A DNA stretch of 43,511 bases. It comes from Alphaproteobacteria bacterium (GTDB taxonomy: Bacteria > Pseudomonadota > Alphaproteobacteria > Sphingomonadales > Kordiimonadaceae). This document shows positions 17,380 through 26,939 of this stretch, one piece after another. The translations under genes were made by a program, and so were the position numbers. Below the pieces are notes generated by a model. It ran no database searches. It was not told where the DNA came from and worked only from the letters and a program-made list of their open reading frames with translations. Numbering within the stretch: the stretch's first letter is position 1; every line of letters begins with the position of its first letter. The DNA lies in the NCBI GenBank assembly GCA_013372925.1, contig JABXIV010000148.1, forward strand, positions 1 to 43,511, given 5' to 3'.

Positions 17380-19128
17380 ATGCAAATGCTGCGTATTGTT
17401 GCCACCTTGTTTGTGGCTATCGGTTTTATGACCAGTTCTGGCAGTGTTCAGGCGTCTGATCCGATCATTGTCTATAACACACAGTTCCACCCAACGATTG
17501 CCCGGAGCGGCATGGTGGTGAGCCAAGAAACCTATGCCTCCAAGGCGGGTCGCGAAATCCTTCAGATGGGTGGCAACGCGGTTGATGCTGCCGTTGCAAC
17601 GGGGTTTGCCCTCGCGGTAACGCACCCTCAGGCTGGCAACCTTGGCGGTGGCGGCTTCATGATGATCTACCTTAGGGAAGAAGACCGTGTGATCGCGCTG
17701 GATTACCGGGAAATGGCACCGGCTGCAGCACACCGGGACATGTTTCTTGATGAAGAAGGCAATGTAGACAACCAGCGCGTACGCTTCACGCTCAAAGCCA
17801 GCGGCGTGCCAGGCACTGTGATGGGATTGACCAAGGCGCTTGAGAAATACGGCACCTTGCCGCTTGATGTGGTGATGGCCCCAGCTATCCGCCTTGCTGA
17901 AGAAGGCTTCGAGATGACCTGGGAGCTGAACGAATCCCTCGGCCGGTATGCCAAGCGCCTGAAGGCCGACCCGGAAAGCGCGAAAAATTACTTCAAGCCG
18001 GATGGGTCGCTTTACGAAGCTGGTGAGGTTTTCCGCCAGCCAGACCTTGCCCATACGCTGAAAATAATCGCCGCAAAAGGCGCCAAAGGATTTTATGAAG
18101 GCCCGGTGGCAGACAAACTTGTGGCAGCCATGAAGGCGAACGGCGGCATTATCACGCACGATGATCTTAAAAAATATCATTCGGTAGAACGAAGCCCGAT
18201 TGAAGGTTCGTACCGCGGTTTCAAGGTTGTGACCATGCCGCCGCCATCGTCAGGTGGGGTGCATGTGGTTCAGATGCTGAATGTGCTTGAAGGCTGGGAT
18301 ATGAAGTCACTGGGCCACAACAGTGCGGGCTATATCCACCGGCTGACGGAATCCATGAAGTATGCGTATGCCGACCGGTCGAAATATTTGGGTGATCCAG
18401 ACTATTTCGATGTGCCTGTGTCTGCACTGACCAGCAAGGACTATGCGGCGACAATCCGAGCGAAAATCAATGTGAACAAGGCAACGCCTTCCTCGGAAAT
18501 TGCACCGGCCCCAAGCCTGCCGCATGAAAGCAATGACACGACCCATTTTTCGGTGATGGACAAGGCGGGCAACATGGTTGCCAATACCTATACGCTGAAT
18601 TTCACATACGGAAACGGCAAATCAGTGCCAGGTGCGGGGTTCCTGCTGAACAACGAAATGGATGATTTTTCAGCCAAAGCTGGTGTGCCCAATGCGTTTG
18701 GCCTGCTGGGTGGTGAGGCGAATGCGATTGAGCCGGGCAAGCGGCCGCTCAGTTCCATGACGCCAACTTTTCTTTTCAAGGACGGCAAGCCATTGATGGC
18801 AACCGGTAGTCCCGGTGGGTCCACAATTATCACTGTGGTTTTCCAAGCGATCTTGAATGTGATGGAGTTTGATATGAACGTGCAGGCGGCTGTGAACGCG
18901 CCGCGTATCCACCATCAATGGTATCCTGATCGCTTGTTCATGGAGCCTGGGCATTCGATCGATACGCGCCGCCTTTTGGGCGAGATGGGGCACAATGTGA
19001 AAATGGGCCCGACTGAGGCATGGGATAGCGTGCTTGGTTCTGCACAGTCACTGATGTTGACTCCAAGCGGCTATATCATGGGGGCTGCAGACCCACGAAG
19101 GCCAGGATCATACGCTGCAGGTTTCTAA
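17380..19128 (+). CDS. ggt: Gamma-glutamyltransferase
   Basis: 'GGNAVDAAVATGFALAVTHPQAGNLGGGGFMMIYL', catalytic region 'NDTTHFSVMDKAGNMVANTYTLNFTYG', 'KRPLSSMTPTFLFKDGKPLMATGSPGGSTIITVV'. Start revised to ATG 17380. Confidence 0.96.
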   Translation: MQMLRIVATLFVAIGFMTSSGSVQASDPIIVYNTQFHPTIARSGMVVSQETYASKAGREILQMGGNAVDAAVATGFALAVTHPQAGNLGGGGFMMIYLREEDRVIALDYREMAPAAAHRDMFLDEEGNVDNQRVRFTLKASGVPGTVMGLTKALEKYGTLPLDVVMAPAIRLAEEGFEMTWELNESLGRYAKRLKADPESAKNYFKPDGSLYEAGEVFRQPDLAHTLKIIAAKGAKGFYEGPVADKLVAAMKANGGIITHDDLKKYHSVERSPIEGSYRGFKVVTMPPPSSGGVHVVQMLNVLEGWDMKSLGHNSAGYIHRLTESMKYAYADRSKYLGDPDYFDVPVSALTSKDYAATIRAKINVNKATPSSEIAPAPSLPHESNDTTHFSVMDKAGNMVANTYTLNFTYGNGKSVPGAGFLLNNEMDDFSAKAGVPNAFGLLGGEANAIEPGKRPLSSMTPTFLFKDGKPLMATGSPGGSTIITVVFQAILNVMEFDMNVQAAVNAPRIHHQWYPDRLFMEPGHSIDTRRLLGEMGHNVKMGPTEAWDSVLGSAQSLMLTPSGYIMGAADPRRPGSYAAGF

Positions 19129-19155
19129 GACTGCGTAAGCATCAGATAAAAAGAA

Positions 19156-19190
19156 AGGCCACCGGGATTTCCGGTGGCCTTTTTGTCTTT
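19156..19190. terminator. Intrinsic terminator between the convergent ggt and RND genes
   Basis: Perfect 10-bp stem AGGCCACCGG-GATTT-CCGGTGGCCT followed by TTTTGTCTTT. The A-rich 5' flank would give a U-rich tail on the minus strand. Confidence 0.88.
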
Positions 19191-19204
19191 GTATGGTTGG
19201 TTGC

Positions 19205-22200
19205 TTATTCAGCCTGAGCTGGCACTTCAACCTTCCGGCCAGAGAAGCGGCGCTTCACGCCAGCCCACAGGCGGGAGAAGAAGCCACCAATGTCAAAGCC
19301 GATGGTGTAAATCGCAGGCACCATGAACAGGGTCACGAAGAAGGCGATCAATACGCCGCCTGCCAGCGCCACCACAATCGGCTTCAGGAAGGCTGCCTGA
19401 ATGGAACGTTCCAGCATCATTGGTACAAGGCCAACGAAGGTGGTTACCGATGTCAGAAGGATCGGACGGAAACGGGATACACCAGCCTCCACGATTGCTT
19501 CATAAGGGTTCATGCCCCGTTCGCGCAGCTTGTTACAGTAATCAACCAGCACGAGGTTATCGTTCACCACAACGCCCATGGCGGCTGCTATACCGAAGTA
19601 GCTGAAGATCGCCATGGTCATATCCACCATGATGTGACCGAAGATGGCACCAGCAAGCGCATATGGCATCGCAATCAGGATAGCGATCGGCTGCCAGTAG
19701 CTTCGGAAAGCAATTGCCAGTAACGCATACATCACGAAGATTGCTGTAGCGTACAGCTTCAGAACCTGTGCGATGAAGCGTGCTTCACCTTCGGCCTGGC
19801 CGATGGCGCCGCGAATGATCCCTGGGTATTGCTTCTCCCATTCTGGGAAGAAGTTTTCATTCAGGTCTTTCATGATTTCTTCGCGGATGTTTTCTTTCAT
19901 GTCTGCGCTGACACGAGCCGCACGGTTCATATTCCAGCGTGCAATCCGATTAATGCCTGGGGCATATTCCAGATTAGCAATCGACAGCAAAGGCACCTCG
20001 TTGCCGGAAGCCGTGCGAACGCGGAAGTCCTTGAGGCTTTCGATGTTGCGGCGGCTTTCACGTGGATAGCGCACCATCACCTTCACGTCCTGGCCATCAC
20101 GTGGCAGGCGCTGAACTTCCTCACCATAATAGGCCTGACGTACCTGGCGCGTAACATCTGCCAGTGTAAGGCCGAGCTTTTCGGCGCCGGGCTTCAATTC
20201 AATGCGAATTTCCTCAGAAGCACCTTCAAGGTTGTTCCGCACGTCATAGAGTGCACCGTAGGTGCGAAGCTGATCTTCAAGGTCGTTTACCGCTTCACGC
20301 AGGATATCCAGATCAGAGTGACGAACAGAAAGCTCGAACCCAGGATCGTTATCGTTGCTTGAATAGTGAACGGTTACTTCTTTGGCATCTGGAATGTCGC
20401 CGATCAGATCCCGAAGGCGCAGGGCCGTTTCCTTGGCAGTCATGCTTTGAACCGCTTCAGGGCGTTCTTCTGGCGGGGTCAGTTTCACGATTGCGATTAC
20501 ACTATCGCGGCGGGAACGCGTGTACCAGTTTTCGATCAAGGCCCCTTCAGTTTGGGTCTTGGTGTCAACTTCGCGCACCAGTTCCTCTTCTGCTGCCTGT
20601 ACCTGGGCAAGAATTTCAAGTGCCCGGTTATAGGATGCACCTTCCGGCAGAACCACGTTTACGTTGATTTCATCAGATTCAATGTCTGGCATGAAGGCTT
20701 TCTTCACATAGCCAATATTGAACATGCCCATTGCAACGATGAAAATGCCGACAAAGATCGATAGCGTAAGATACCGGCGACGTACAGCCCACTGACCCAT
20801 GCCGCGGTAGCGACGATGAGCAAAGTTTGTGATGCTGGACGCGATCCGCTTCTGGAAACGACCAAAGCGGCTAAGGTGCTCACGCGGTTTCAAGTGTGAA
20901 AGGTGTGCCGGCAGGATCAAAAGGGATTCCACAAGCGAGAATGCCAGCGCACAAATCACAACCCAAGTGATATGGCGTGTAAACTCTGAAGTGGAGCCTT
21001 CAATGAAGACCCAAGGCAGGAAGGCGATAATGGTTGTCAATACGGCGAAGATCACCGGCTTGGCAACGAGCTGTGTACCGAAAACTGCGGCCGTAATACC
21101 GCCACCCGTTTTCTGGCTTTCCGTGTGAATACTTTCTCCCACAACAATCGCGTCATCCACCACGATACCCAGCACCAGCAGGAATGCGAAGGTGGACAGG
21201 AAGTTGATGGAAATATCCAGTGGCGGTAGGAATATGAAGGCACCTGCATAGGCAGTGGCGATGCCGAATGCCACCCAGAAGGCCACTTTCGGCCGTAGTG
21301 TCAGCATCAACACGATAACAACCAGGATGAGGCCCTGAATTGCCGAGCTGCCGATCGTTTCCATGCGGCCTTTAAACAGCTCGCTGTTATCTGTCCACAG
21401 CGTAAGCTTCACGCCGGTTGGCAGGCTTTCACTGCGCTCCTTCACCCACTTGTTGATGGATTCAGAGGCAGTAACGATATCCATTGTTTCTGTGGTCATT
21501 ACCTGCAAAAGAACTGCAGGCTCACCATTCAGCGTTGCCAGGATTTCATTGTCTTCAAAGCCGTCGATTACTGTCGCGACATCGCCAACGCGGATAGTGC
21601 CGCCATCGGCAGTTTGGCGCACGATAATGTTTTCAAAGTCGTGCTTGTTGTCAGCCATGTTGCGGGCCGTGAGCTTGTATTCGCCAGCATCCGTGCGAAC
21701 GGTACCACCTGAAGAGTTCAGGCTGTTGGCACGGATAATCGTTGCAACTTCAGCAAAGCTGATATTGTAGCGGCGCAGCGACTCTTCACTGACCTCAATG
21801 GATACTTCCTCGCGGCGTACACCAAACAGTTCAACGATATTCACGGCAGGCAGTTGGGCTGCCTCACGACGAAGCTTTTCAGCCAACCGTTTCAGGGGGC
21901 GTTCACCAATGTCACCATGCACGGCAACACGGATCATCTCGTTCCGGTTAACCCATTGTTGCACCCGGGGCGGTTCAATGTCGCGCGGGAAGCTGGAAAT
22001 TGAATCGACGCGAATTTTCACGTCATTCATGAACTGGGTGAAATCCACGCTTTGCTCAGCAAGGATATAGACCTCACCAGCGCTTTCACCAGCGAAGGAA
22101 CGCACCCATTCGATGTTATCCAGATCGCGGACAGATTCCTCAATCCGGGCGACAATCTGTTCTTCCACTTCTACCGGGCTTGCGCCAGGCCAAGCTACAA

Positions 22201-22351
22201 CAATCTGCAGGCCAGGGAAACGAACTTGCGGATCAAGCTCTTTTTCCATGGAAGTGAAGGCGAAGATGCCCGTCATAAAGATGCCGAACATCAGGAGGTT
22301 GGCTGCAACCTTGTTGCGAGCCCACCATTCGATCAAGCCATTCATGGTCAA
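19205..22351 (-). CDS. RND-family efflux transporter permease (AcrB/MexB-like)
   Basis: 1048 aa. 'LLMFGIFMTGIFAFTSMEKELDPQVRFPGLQIVVAWPGASPVEVEEQIVARIEE', 'LVLGIVVDDAIVVGESI', 'GVVVNDNLVLVDYCNKLR'. Confidence 0.97.
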   Translation of the reverse strand: MTMNGLIEWWARNKVAANLLMFGIFMTGIFAFTSMEKELDPQVRFPGLQIVVAWPGASPVEVEEQIVARIEESVRDLDNIEWVRSFAGESAGEVYILAEQSVDFTQFMNDVKIRVDSISSFPRDIEPPRVQQWVNRNEMIRVAVHGDIGERPLKRLAEKLRREAAQLPAVNIVELFGVRREEVSIEVSEESLRRYNISFAEVATIIRANSLNSSGGTVRTDAGEYKLTARNMADNKHDFENIIVRQTADGGTIRVGDVATVIDGFEDNEILATLNGEPAVLLQVMTTETMDIVTASESINKWVKERSESLPTGVKLTLWTDNSELFKGRMETIGSSAIQGLILVVIVLMLTLRPKVAFWVAFGIATAYAGAFIFLPPLDISINFLSTFAFLLVLGIVVDDAIVVGESIHTESQKTGGGITAAVFGTQLVAKPVIFAVLTTIIAFLPWVFIEGSTSEFTRHITWVVICALAFSLVESLLILPAHLSHLKPREHLSRFGRFQKRIASSITNFAHRRYRGMGQWAVRRRYLTLSIFVGIFIVAMGMFNIGYVKKAFMPDIESDEINVNVVLPEGASYNRALEILAQVQAAEEELVREVDTKTQTEGALIENWYTRSRRDSVIAIVKLTPPEERPEAVQSMTAKETALRLRDLIGDIPDAKEVTVHYSSNDNDPGFELSVRHSDLDILREAVNDLEDQLRTYGALYDVRNNLEGASEEIRIELKPGAEKLGLTLADVTRQVRQAYYGEEVQRLPRDGQDVKVMVRYPRESRRNIESLKDFRVRTASGNEVPLLSIANLEYAPGINRIARWNMNRAARVSADMKENIREEIMKDLNENFFPEWEKQYPGIIRGAIGQAEGEARFIAQVLKLYATAIFVMYALLAIAFRSYWQPIAILIAMPYALAGAIFGHIMVDMTMAIFSYFGIAAAMGVVVNDNLVLVDYCNKLRERGMNPYEAIVEAGVSRFRPILLTSVTTFVGLVPMMLERSIQAAFLKPIVVALAGGVLIAFFVTLFMVPAIYTIGFDIGGFFSRLWAGVKRRFSGRKVEVPAQAE

Positions 22352-22357
22352 TTCCCC

Positions 22358-23545
22358 TTAGCGTGATGCTGGGTCAGCTTGGGCGTTGCGGGTAATTGCA
22401 ACTGCGCCCATGCCGTCGTATGCGCCGCGAACTGGCGATGTAACAACTTGCTCGCCAGGCTCAACGCCAGAGGTCACGATAACCTGATCTTCACTCGTAG
22501 ACAAAACGTCTACTGTGCGAATTTCAAGTTTTTCGTCCTTGATCACATAAACCTTGTCTTCGCTTCTAAGGGCAAGGCGAGGCATCACAAGGGCATTTTG
22601 GGGCTTAACGCCTTCAATTTCAGCGCTTACGAACAGGCCAACGGCAAGCGGCATGCCGGTCGCGTCAACAGCAAGGCCGTATGGGTCTTCAACTTGTGCA
22701 ACGGCATACATCAGGCGGGTTTGTTGGTCTACTGACGCGTGGGTCCGTACAACACGGCCTACCCATTCATGGTCTTCGCCGCCAAGGTTGGCGCTGAAGG
22801 TCACTTTAGGGGCCTGATGCTGTGCGCTGGCGACAAAGCCGATTGGCAGGTTCAATTCAGCCAGTTGGCTGTCTGTCAACGGCAGGCGAACTTCAACTTT
22901 ATCCGTTGCGAAAACGCGGCCCAGCTTTGCACCTACATTCACGAATTGGCCAACGCCAGCTGTGCGCTCAAGAACGCGGCCCTGGAAAGGCAATTTGATT
23001 TGTGTGCGATCAAGGTCAAGCTTGGCATTTTCAAGATCAGCCTCTGCAGCGCGCAGCTTGGCTTGCGCTTCAGCAACCTGTGGCTGGTTCAGGGCAAGCG
23101 GAGTTGGTGCACCATCTTTCACCCAGTCTTGCCACTGCTTTTTCTTGATACGGGCGTCGGCCAGTTCTTGTTCAAGGCGCACGCGGGCTTCTGCAACGCG
23201 GGCCTCTGCACTGGTAACAGCCAGTTTATAATCTGAATCTTCGATCTGGATCAGGGCTTCGCCAGGAACAAAACCGGCGCCTTCTGAAAACGAATCGGAA
23301 ATGGATACGATGCGCCCGGAAACCTGCGGCACAATGTCGATTTCGGTTTTTGCCCGTACTTCACCTTGGGTCCTTACGGAAATAGTTACGTTTTCCGCAC
23401 GAACTTCATCCACATACAGGGAAACCTGCCGTGGTGCTTCTTCTTTCTTTTCCGGGGCTTCTTTGGCTGCAGCCAGGGCCATAACTGAACCGATGGCAGC
23501 CACCAGCACCAATGCAGGTGCGGTAAACTTCAAGATCTTCCTCAC
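22358..23545 (-). CDS. RND efflux periplasmic adaptor subunit
   Basis: 'VRTQGEVRAKTEIDIVPQVSGRIVSISDSFSEGAGFVPGEALIQIEDSDYKLAVTSAEARVAEA'. 6 nt upstream of the RND permease. Start revised to GTG 23545. Confidence 0.95.
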   Translation of the reverse strand: MRKILKFTAPALVLVAAIGSVMALAAAKEAPEKKEEAPRQVSLYVDEVRAENVTISVRTQGEVRAKTEIDIVPQVSGRIVSISDSFSEGAGFVPGEALIQIEDSDYKLAVTSAEARVAEARVRLEQELADARIKKKQWQDWVKDGAPTPLALNQPQVAEAQAKLRAAEADLENAKLDLDRTQIKLPFQGRVLERTAGVGQFVNVGAKLGRVFATDKVEVRLPLTDSQLAELNLPIGFVASAQHQAPKVTFSANLGGEDHEWVGRVVRTHASVDQQTRLMYAVAQVEDPYGLAVDATGMPLAVGLFVSAEIEGVKPQNALVMPRLALRSEDKVYVIKDEKLEIRTVDVLSTSEDQVIVTSGVEPGEQVVTSPVRGAYDGMGAVAITRNAQADPASR

Positions 23546-23566
23546 GTCATCCTCGCGTTTTGCTTT

Positions 23567-23694
23567 GTGGCTTGTGCCACTTGTCGTTATTTGTGTGGTC
23601 AATTGCCACTTATTATACGGGGCAAATGCCACCTTGGTTTATGGTTCTCCATATATACCATGTAAATATAGTTGTCACTTCAATAATTTTGAAG
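23567..23694. promoter_or_regulatory. Divergent regulatory region with repeated GCCAC motifs and an AT-rich palindrome
   Basis: GTGGC-TTGT-GCCAC (23567-23580). GCCAC recurs near 23605 and 23628, giving TGCCAC at 23575, 23604 and 23627. CTTCAA-TAATT-TTGAAG at 23678-23694. Confidence 0.4.
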
Positions 23695-23810
23695 GGTGCA
23701 GGCGAAAAAACGAACCCGATGCGACATTTTACCGATTTTGTAGTGTGGAAGAATTCATGTAGGTTGTGTTTACAAGAAGGTGGTAGTCAAAGCCATGTGG
23801 GGGATTTCTT

Positions 23811-24524
23811 TTGCAGCAAGAACATATTTGCTTTGAGGTGAAGGGCTTAACCAAGGTTTATGGCCATGGTTCAGCGGAGGTCCGTGCGCTCCGCGGTGTG
23901 GATGCCAGGATATATGATGGCGAGATCATCGTGCTGCTTGGTCCGTCGGGCAGCGGCAAATCAACACTCCTGAACATTCTGGGGGGGCTGGATAGCGCCA
24001 CCGATGGCCATGTTTTGTATCATGGCCAGGACCTGACAACCATGTCGGAGAAGGAACTGACAAGCTATCGCCGAAACAATATCGGCTTTGTTTTCCAGAA
24101 TTATAATTTGATGCCGGGGTTAACGGCTGAAGAAAATGTCGCGCTTGTCACCGAAATTGCTGCGAATCCCCTTTCGGCACCTGAAGCCCTGGATATGGTT
24201 GGCCTTGGGGACCGCATTCGGCATTTTCCTTCAGAGCTTTCAGGTGGTGAACAACAGCGAGTGGCCATTGCGCGCGCCATTGCCAAGCGCCCAAGCGTAC
24301 TGTTTTGTGATGAGCCAACCGGCGCCCTTGATTCCAAAACCAGCCTGAAGGTTCTCAACGCGTTGAATACGGTTGTTGAAGAACTGGGCACGACGATGCT
24401 GATGGTTACCCACCATCGCGGTATTGCCCCGATGGCCGACCGTGTCCTGAATTTCAGGGATGGAACGATTGAGAAAGAAGTGGTGAACGAAGCTCGGGTA
24501 CAGCCGGAGGACATTCACCTGTGA
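23811..24524 (+). CDS. ABC transporter ATP-binding protein (MacB/LolD/DevA type)
   Basis: 'LLGPSGSGKSTLLNILGGLD', 'GFVFQNYNLMPGLTAEENV', 'LSGGEQQRVAIARAIAKRPSVLFCDEPTGALD'. TTG start. Confidence 0.95.
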   Translation: MQQEHICFEVKGLTKVYGHGSAEVRALRGVDARIYDGEIIVLLGPSGSGKSTLLNILGGLDSATDGHVLYHGQDLTTMSEKELTSYRRNNIGFVFQNYNLMPGLTAEENVALVTEIAANPLSAPEALDMVGLGDRIRHFPSELSGGEQQRVAIARAIAKRPSVLFCDEPTGALDSKTSLKVLNALNTVVEELGTTMLMVTHHRGIAPMADRVLNFRDGTIEKEVVNEARVQPEDIHL

Positions 24525-26905
24525 GAGTATCGCGCCTCATAACATTGTTAACGCCACTGGACCGAAAACTGGTTCGCGACCTGGGCCGGATGTGGGGGCA
24601 GGTTTTGGCTGTCAGCCTCGTTATCGGCTGCGGCGTGGCGATATATGTAATGATGCACGGGACACTGGCTTCGCTTCAGGACACGCTTACAGCCTACTAT
24701 AACCGCTATGCCATGGCGGACGCATGGGCACCAGCGAGGCGCGCGCCGCTTCAGGTTGTTGACCATTTGGGGGAAATCCAGGGCGTGCGGCTTGTTGAAG
24801 GGCGTATATCCGTTGCCGGTATTCTGGATATGCCAGATGAAGCGGAACCGGTTCGGGCCAAGGTCATCTCAATCCCCGATATCCGTTCAATGCGGATCAA
24901 CCGCCTTTATCTTAAAAAGGGCAGGTTGCCTGAACGCGGTACGGAAGAAGTCGTAATCGCTGACGATTTCGCAGAAGCTTATGACCTTCAGATCGGGGAC
25001 CGCATCAGCGCAACCCTTTATGGTGTGAAGCGGTCGCTCAAGGTTTCCGGTGTGGCCCTTGCGCCAGAGTTTATTTACGCAATTGCGCCGGGCGAGATGA
25101 TCCCGGACGCACGCCGTTATGCCATCATGTGGATGGGGTATAGTGCGCTGGCCCATGCGTACGACATGGACGGCGCCTTCAATGAAGCTGTTTTCCTGCT
25201 GGAGCGAGGGGCATCTGTCCCTGATGTGCTTGACCAGATTGACCTGCAACTGGACCGCTACGGCGGCGTGGGGGCCTATCACCGGGAAGACCAGCTTTCG
25301 GATGAATTTCTCCAGAGTGAATTGACCCAGTTGCGCACGCTGGGCGGATTGCTGCCGCCGATTTTCCTTGGTGTGGCTGCATTCTTGCTGAACATGGTGG
25401 TCACCCGTATCGTGGAGCAGGAGCGAGAGCAAATCGGTCTGATCAAGGCATTCGGCTATCGCCCCAGCACCATCGTATGGCACTATTTGCGCTTCGCGGG
25501 CATGATTGTGCTGATCGGTGTTTTGGGTGGCTGGTATGTAGGATACCGCATGGGCGGTGGCTTGGCCGCCATCTACCAGGATTTCTACAAATTCCCGATC
25601 CTGCTGTTCGATCCCGGGCAATCGATTTATATCCGCGCCGGTCTTTTCGCTTTGATTGCCGGTGTGTTGGGCGTTGTGCTGGCCGTGAGGAAAACCATAT
25701 CACTCAGGCCAGCTGTAGCGATGGCACCGCCAGCGCCAACAGACTATAGCAAGATTGGTCATTTTGCGTCACATGCCAGATGGATGGATCAAGGATTGCG
25801 CCTGATCGTACGTCATATTGCCCGCTGGCCAGGCCGGTCGGCGCTCACATGCCTTGGTGTCTCCATGGGGATGGCCATCATGATCGGGGCACAAAGCGGC
25901 AAGGATGCGATCGACCGCATGATCGATATGCAGTTCGAGCTTGTGTCGCGGGAAGACATCACGGTTGCTTTTACTGAAAAGCAAGACCCGGTGATCCTGA
26001 ATGAGCTTATGGCCATGGATGGTGTGGTGCGGGTTGAACCGTTTCTGGCGTCATCCGCCACAATCAGATTGGGATACAGGGAGCGTCATCAGGGTATTAC
26101 CGGTGTTGTGCAGGAGGCAGACCTGAATGTGTTGATCGACCAGTTCGATCATGCGGTCAATCCAGCCCCCAGGGGGTTAACGCTTTCAGAAAGCCTTGCT
26201 GGTGCGCTTCAGGCCAACCTTGGTGACTATGTTACGGTTGATTTCCGCGATGGGCTTAGAAGAACCATTGATATGCCGGTTCTGAAGATTGTTCCCACCT
26301 ATCTGGGGACGCCCGCCTATATGGACCTGGGCGCGATGATGGATGTGTTGCAGGAAGGAAAGCGCGTTTCCGGTGCCTATCTGATGGTGGACGCGAACAA
26401 GCAGGATCAGCTTTATAGCAAGTTGAAGGAAATGCCCACGGTTGCGGCTGTTTCCACAAAGGCATCCGCCCGCAGGTCCATGACCAAATCCATGGATGAG
26501 ACAATGGGTACCATGACCTTTTTTAACACGCTGTTCGCCAGCCTGATCGCCGTTGGCGTGGTGTTCTCCGGTGCGCGGATTTCTTTTTATGAGCGCAGGC
26601 GTGAAATCGCCAGCCTGAGGGTGCTGGGCTTCACGGTGGCTGAAGTAAATGTGGTTCTTTTGGGCGAGCTGGCGCTCCTGACCTTCCTGGCTTTGCCGCT
26701 GGGGGCATTTCTCGGATACCAGCTTGCGCTTTATATCCACGCCAATCTGAGCAGTGAACTGTTCAGGGTGCCGACAATGGTGGAACATGACACATTTGCT
26801 TTTGCCGCGACCGTGATCGTGATCGCTTCGGTGCTGTCCGCCGCAGTGATTGCGCGGCAAGTGGCGAAACTGAATTTGGTGGAAGCTTTGAAAACGCGCG
26901 AATGA
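24521..26905 (+). CDS. FtsX-like ABC transporter permease
   Basis: 794 aa, two FtsX-like TM blocks: 'FLGVAAFLLNMVVTRIVEQEREQIGLIKAFGYRPSTIVWHYLRFAGMIVL' and 'GARISFYERRREIASLRVLGFTVAEVNVVLLGELALLT'. ATGA-type overlap with the ATPase. Confidence 0.94.
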   Translation: MRVSRLITLLTPLDRKLVRDLGRMWGQVLAVSLVIGCGVAIYVMMHGTLASLQDTLTAYYNRYAMADAWAPARRAPLQVVDHLGEIQGVRLVEGRISVAGILDMPDEAEPVRAKVISIPDIRSMRINRLYLKKGRLPERGTEEVVIADDFAEAYDLQIGDRISATLYGVKRSLKVSGVALAPEFIYAIAPGEMIPDARRYAIMWMGYSALAHAYDMDGAFNEAVFLLERGASVPDVLDQIDLQLDRYGGVGAYHREDQLSDEFLQSELTQLRTLGGLLPPIFLGVAAFLLNMVVTRIVEQEREQIGLIKAFGYRPSTIVWHYLRFAGMIVLIGVLGGWYVGYRMGGGLAAIYQDFYKFPILLFDPGQSIYIRAGLFALIAGVLGVVLAVRKTISLRPAVAMAPPAPTDYSKIGHFASHARWMDQGLRLIVRHIARWPGRSALTCLGVSMGMAIMIGAQSGKDAIDRMIDMQFELVSREDITVAFTEKQDPVILNELMAMDGVVRVEPFLASSATIRLGYRERHQGITGVVQEADLNVLIDQFDHAVNPAPRGLTLSESLAGALQANLGDYVTVDFRDGLRRTIDMPVLKIVPTYLGTPAYMDLGAMMDVLQEGKRVSGAYLMVDANKQDQLYSKLKEMPTVAAVSTKASARRSMTKSMDETMGTMTFFNTLFASLIAVGVVFSGARISFYERRREIASLRVLGFTVAEVNVVLLGELALLTFLALPLGAFLGYQLALYIHANLSSELFRVPTMVEHDTFAFAATVIVIASVLSAAVIARQVAKLNLVEALKTRE

Positions 26906-26939
26906 TACAGTGCGCGAAAGAATGAAGAGGGAAAGACTT

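Noticed and set aside
17329-18180. 283-aa minus-strand ORF across ggt
   Set aside because: Codon-aligned antisense shadow with no recognisable domain.
24887-25621. 244-aa minus-strand ORF across the FtsX permease gene
   Set aside because: Codon-aligned antisense shadow of a clear membrane protein gene.
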